NCBI GenBank assembly: GCA_041477005.1
Contig: JBGOUJ010000444.1
Span: forward strand, 1 to 6,549
Direction of reading: 5' to 3'
Source: JBGOUJ01 sp041477005
GTDB lineage: Bacteria; Acidobacteriota; Terriglobia; Bryobacterales; JACQDG01
Length of the DNA: 6,549 nt
Shown here: piece by piece, positions 5,425 through 6,549 of the stretch
Numbering within the stretch: the stretch's first letter is position 1
How the letters are laid out: every line of letters starts with the position of its first letter
Position numbers and translations under genes: made by a program
Notes under the pieces: model-generated
Databases searched by the model: none
What the model was told of the DNA's origin: nothing
What the model saw: only the letters and a program-made list of their open reading frames with translations

Positions 5425-6414
5425 TTATCCCAAAGCCGAAATACCCTTGCAATAGCGAATGCTGCGCTCGAGAGCGGATCGCTCCTCTTCCACCAGGAAG
5501 GCTTTGTAGGCGGGGGTGTCGGGCTGGATCCCGAGTGGCTCGGGCGGATAATGGGGCGAGCCTTGCTTGGCGAGGCGGAGAAAGCGCGCCAACTCCGAGG
5601 CGGGCGTGCCGCGATAGACGTCCCAGAAAGAAGGCTCGAGGTAAGGGTGAAAGCGGGGCTGGTGGGTGATGATGATTTCGAGCGAGAGCGGCTTGCCGGG
5701 GCAAAGCTCGTCGTAGCGCTTCACCCAGCGGTCGATGCCGACGGTCCCCTCGCCCATGGCCGTCCATTGCACGGCGATCCCGCGCGGCTCCTCCCACACG
5801 GCGCTGTCGCGGACGTGCGTGGTGAGAACGTAAGGGGCGAGGGTCTCGAGCGTGAAGTGAGGATCCTCGATGGCCCAAACCGGATTGCCCGAATCGAGAC
5901 AAGAACCGGCGAAATCGCGGCCCGCTTCCTCGATGAGCGTTCTCATCTCGCGCGCCTGCAAGTCGCCGGCGTGGTTCTCGACGGCGATCTTGATCCCGGC
6001 GTCGAGCGCCCGGCTGCGAACGTGGCGCAGGACCTGGACGGCACTTTCGATGTGGGCCTCGATGCCGGGCGGCGGTGTCCGGTCGCGCCAATCGCCGAGG
6101 TAGACCCGCACGAGCGGCGAGCCGACCAGCTTTGCCACGCTGAAAAACCGGACCAACTGGTCTTCCGCGGCGCCGCCGGCGGCGACGAACCGCTTCGAGC
6201 TGGGACAAATGCAGCCGAGGCCGGCCTCGATCTCGAGGCCCAGCTCGTCGGCGCGCGCTTTGACTTTTCTTAAGTGCGCCTCATCCAGCCCCCCGAAAAA
6301 TCGCGGCTCGGAAAAATGCACTACCTTCACTCCCTGCCGCGCGGCATAGTCGAGGAACTGGAAAGCGTTCCATCCCTGGGAGCGAATGCTGAACAGATCG
6401 ATGCCCAGGCGCAT
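5425..6414 (-). CDS. Sugar phosphate isomerase/epimerase, xylose isomerase-like TIM barrel
   Basis: This 329-residue soluble protein matches the AP-endonuclease-2/xylose isomerase-like TIM-barrel superfamily, which isomerises or epimerises sugars and polyols through a divalent metal. Visible strand-end motifs are MRLGIDLF at the N-terminus, VENHAGD with Glu146, CLDSGNP with Asp174, THVRD with His200, WTAMGEG at 217-223 and LEIII with Glu246; Glu146, Asp174, His200 and Glu246 are the expected metal ligands. Residues after about 255 form a C-terminal extension with helices that probably cover the active site. No signal peptide is seen. The ATG at 6414 lies 5 nt after the stop of the cation diffusion facilitator gene, so they share a transcript. 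The substrate cannot be told from the sequence; members of this family are numerous in Acidobacteriota and Planctomycetes. It converges on the His-rich protein gene with a 17-nt gap and no clear terminator. Confidence 0.85.
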   Translation of the reverse strand: MRLGIDLFSIRSQGWNAFQFLDYAARQGVKVVHFSEPRFFGGLDEAHLRKVKARADELGLEIEAGLGCICPSSKRFVAAGGAAEDQLVRFFSVAKLVGSPLVRVYLGDWRDRTPPPGIEAHIESAVQVLRHVRSRALDAGIKIAVENHAGDLQAREMRTLIEEAGRDFAGSCLDSGNPVWAIEDPHFTLETLAPYVLTTHVRDSAVWEEPRGIAVQWTAMGEGTVGIDRWVKRYDELCPGKPLSLEIIITHQPRFHPYLEPSFWDVYRGTPASELARFLRLAKQGSPHYPPEPLGIQPDTPAYKAFLVEEERSALERSIRYCKGISALG

Positions 6415-6419
6415 GGCTC

Positions 6420-6549
6420 TCAGTGGTGCTCGTGCTGGTGCTCGTGCGGAAGCCCGTGTTGCGTGACGACGGCGCAGCCGCTGCCCGAGATTTCACACAG
6501 GGCGTGCTCGAACTGGACGGTCGTGTGGGTGATGTGGAAGCGCTGCGCC
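6420..6549 (-). CDS. Cation diffusion facilitator (CDF) metal transporter, C-terminal fragment
   Basis: The last 42 codons of a gene that begins beyond the right edge end at TGA 6422-6420. The segment RFHITHTTVQFEH matches the final strand of the cytoplasmic domain of CDF (CzcD/ZitB-type) transporters, which export Zn, Co, Cd or similar ions from the cytosol in exchange for protons. Two cysteines follow (LCEI and SGCAV), then a His-rich tail HEHQHEHH at the very end, a common metal-sensing or metal-buffering feature. Metal specificity cannot be told, as the membrane part is outside the window. The stop is 5 nt before the sugar isomerase ATG. The nearby membrane/His-rich protein pair is on the opposite strand and is also a likely metal-site system, so this stretch may be a metal homeostasis neighbourhood. 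Confidence 0.8.
   Translation of the reverse strand, partial: AQRFHITHTTVQFEHALCEISGSGCAVVTQHGLPHEHQHEHH

Noticed and set aside
3809..6208. A 799-codon open frame on the minus strand across the metal-site genes and isomerase
   Set aside because: Its translation is Arg/Pro/Gly-rich low-complexity of the kind produced by GC-rich antisense frames, and it overlaps three well-supported genes.
5551..6273. A 240-codon plus-strand frame opposite the isomerase
   Set aside because: It is antisense to a TIM-barrel gene with all expected metal-ligand motifs and shows no domain of its own.

Overview
The window is GC-rich, densely packed bacterial DNA. A protein kinase N-terminus of the Ser/Thr (PknB-like) type, an RND-type TolC fragment and a His-rich secreted protein of a kind I associate with Acidobacteriota suggest that phylum, perhaps a Bryobacterales/Solibacter relative. 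This is inferred from remembered family resemblance and has not been searched.

Left part (1-817). The first 47 codons of a minus-strand Ser/Thr kinase run off the left edge, with a clear extended -10 promoter just upstream. Facing away from it is the C-terminal third of a TolC/NodT-type outer membrane efflux protein. It has lost its signal peptide and N-terminal two thirds and looks like a decayed remnant. A short non-coding stretch with an inverted repeat follows.

Middle part (818-2574, minus strand). A two-gene unit encodes an OLD/SMC-like AAA ATPase followed 2 nt later by a PIN-domain nuclease. The ATPase gene is visibly less GC-rich than the genes to its right. The pair looks like a mobile ATPase-nuclease module of defence or toxin type, a functional guess from domain logic only. 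The 251-bp divergent gap to its right holds two perfect GC hairpins followed by a T-rich heptad repeat.

Right part (2826-5407, plus strand). A translationally coupled pair (GTGA overlap) encodes a roughly 10-TM membrane protein with a duplicated Asp/His/Trp motif, and an exported, membrane-anchored His/Met-rich protein with two related His-bearing domains. Both look like metal-site proteins. I regard a periplasmic copper or other metal handling unit as the best hypothesis and the most novel item here.

Far right (5425-6549, minus strand). The C-terminus of a cation diffusion facilitator metal transporter with a His-rich tail is followed 5 nt later by a xylose-isomerase-like TIM-barrel sugar phosphate isomerase/epimerase. 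This operon converges on the metal-site pair with a 17-nt gap.
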